Source: Prinsepia uniflora
Lineage: Eukaryota; Streptophyta; Magnoliopsida; Rosales; Rosaceae
Length of the DNA stretch: 64,000 bases
NCBI GenBank assembly: GCA_032719365.1
Contig: CM064862.1
Span: 87,842,503 to 87,906,502, forward strand
Reading direction: 5' to 3'
A program made the position numbers and the translations under genes. Position 1 is the first letter of the stretch; each line of letters starts with the position of its first letter. Shown piece after piece: positions 62,916 to 64,000 of the stretch. The notes beneath the pieces are model-generated. The model was not told the origin of the DNA. It ran no database searches and saw only the letters and a list, made by a program, of their open reading frames with translations.

Positions 62916-64000
62916 TGTAAGGACCCGTCCCGGAAGCCGGGATTAGGGAAGTGATTAGTGACGGATTAGTGAGTGTAATAAGTGATTAGTAGTTACTTTT
63001 GGATGTTTGGCGTGGAAAGACGATTTTGCCCCTGGAATGGGCAAAATGTTGACTTTTAGTTCGGGCGGTCAATGGGGTATTGACCGATGATCGTGACGTA
63101 GTTTGGGATGTCACGAGTCCGTAGACAGGTGGCACACCCGATTCCGACATCCAAATAGGAAGTTATGATGTTCGGAAGGTTGAGGGCATTACCGTAAATT
63201 GGGTAAAATAAGAGGAAACGTTGACTTTTTGCTAGACCTGTCATTTCCACTCAAACCGAGGACCGTTAGATAGGTCTCGATGTCCTGAGTACAACGACAG
63301 GCAGCACGTCTTCATCGAACATTGGAAGAATAAGAAACGGGTCAAGGAAAGTGAGGGGCAAAATGGTAATTTGCCATTTAAGGGTATTTTGGTCAAGTTT
63401 TATGCCTAGGAAGCTGTGTCCACTGAGAAGTGGACACATGGCTGTTATTGGGGAGGGTGCCACAGAGGCTTTGACAAGTGGTTGTGTCTGGATGCCTTTA
63501 GAAGTGTCGTCACCGCCTTCTTTTGTTCAAAATGGAATAAAGATGCACGATGGAAGGAAAAATAAAAAGCAAGGCAGAGAGATCGTGAGTTCTAACCCCA
63601 TATAATTGGACTAGTTCCCATCCCTGCCTCGTGCTATTTGATTAAAAAGGGAGCCTTGAACTTAAGGGTCGTGGTGGTGCCGCCGTAGGAGGTGGCTGTG
63701 CGCAGTGGTGAGTGGTAACTCAAATAAAACCCGTGAGCACCCCTGTTCAAGTCCAAATGACTCGTGACAATTTTGTTGTTCTGGATTGATGTGGAGTGTT
63801 GAACGAGGTTATAGAGGTTGAAAGGAGTTGAGAGAGCTCTGTATCGAAGCCTGCCGTGGCTGGAAGTCGTGAAACCCGTGACTGGTAAGTCAAGAACCCG
63901 AACATGGCACTTTCAGTTTTATGGGTTCTTACTCATAATTATTGATTGGATAAAGGTCTAGAGAATTTAAGGGCTCGAATAAGCTTGAAAGGAGGGACAA
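62916..64000 (+). mobile_element. Gypsy LTR, 5' part, running off the window
   Basis: Starts TGTAAGGACCCGTCCC and follows the 42128 copy through the first 450 bp or so (the same GACGTAGTTTGGGATGTCACG and GACAGGTGGCAC blocks). Later text near 63800-63950 resembles 43620-43740. Since its start differs from the 45276 LTR, it is probably a separate insertion and not that element's 3' LTR. Its end is outside the window. Confidence 0.8.

Noticed and set aside
62916..64000. LTR at the right edge as the 3' LTR of the 45276 element
   Set aside because: Its start and early text match the 42128 family, not the 45276 LTR, so the two are not a pair.
1..64000. CRISPR arrays, bacterial operons, integrated virus
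   Set aside because: No spaced direct-repeat array, no operon structure and no virus-specific coding domain were seen; everything fits a plant nuclear genome.

Overview
The window is nuclear DNA from a flowering plant, most likely a eudicot. The evidence is GT-AG introns in AT-rich DNA, a plant MLO gene, a plant-type polyubiquitin gene, a plant RING-H2 E3 ligase gene, and many Ty3/Gypsy LTRs, hAT-type elements and LINE remnants. No species can be named from the sequence alone. Exon models were built by eye from splice signals, reading frame and family knowledge. No alignment or search was run.

Layout. 1-4116: the 5' part of a minus-strand Ty3/Gypsy element (gag-protease frame, primer-binding site, 2.65-kb LTR). 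4117-14400: AT-rich intergenic DNA holding a tRNA-Pro(AGG) gene, short tandem repeats and LINE debris. 14427-19299 (+): a 14-exon MLO gene coding for about 677 residues. Its C-terminal tail carries a 103-residue tandem duplication that includes the calmodulin-binding helix, and one intron carries a 1.1-kb palindromic-ended element. 20210-21586 (-): an intact six-unit polyubiquitin gene. 22500-28840: decayed duplicates of that gene, one of them split by a 2.6-kb solo LTR. 29440-30402: a LINE remnant. 30820-33155 (-), with a leader probably reaching about 37800: a 556-residue RING-H2 E3 ligase resembling ZFP1. 38743-41680: two hAT-type elements, one carrying a tRNA-like sequence. 42123-64000: a nest of long Gypsy LTRs.

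The retrotransposon zone can be read as a stack. A Gypsy element starts with a 5' LTR at 45276-48257 and has its primer-binding site at 48261. Its internal region is broken at the gag start codon by a minus-strand solo LTR (48302-53961), which is itself broken by another solo LTR (50367-53192). Further on, the same internal region is broken by a third solo LTR (56154-62474), which contains two more LTR pieces. A neighbouring solo LTR lies at 42128-45138. All of these, and the one in the ubiquitin pseudogene, keep perfect 5-bp target-site duplications (GTTCG, CAGGA, CATCA, GTGGT, CATGT), which fixes their borders.

Three genes look functional: MLO (a membrane protein tied to calmodulin and powdery mildew response), polyubiquitin and a RING E3 ligase. 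The last two belong to the same ubiquitin system, but nothing in the sequence suggests that their adjacency is more than chance. The most notable observations are the doubled calmodulin-binding tail of MLO, arrays of covarying quasi-palindromes inside the LTRs, and a dense cluster of ACGT-core motifs in one LTR.
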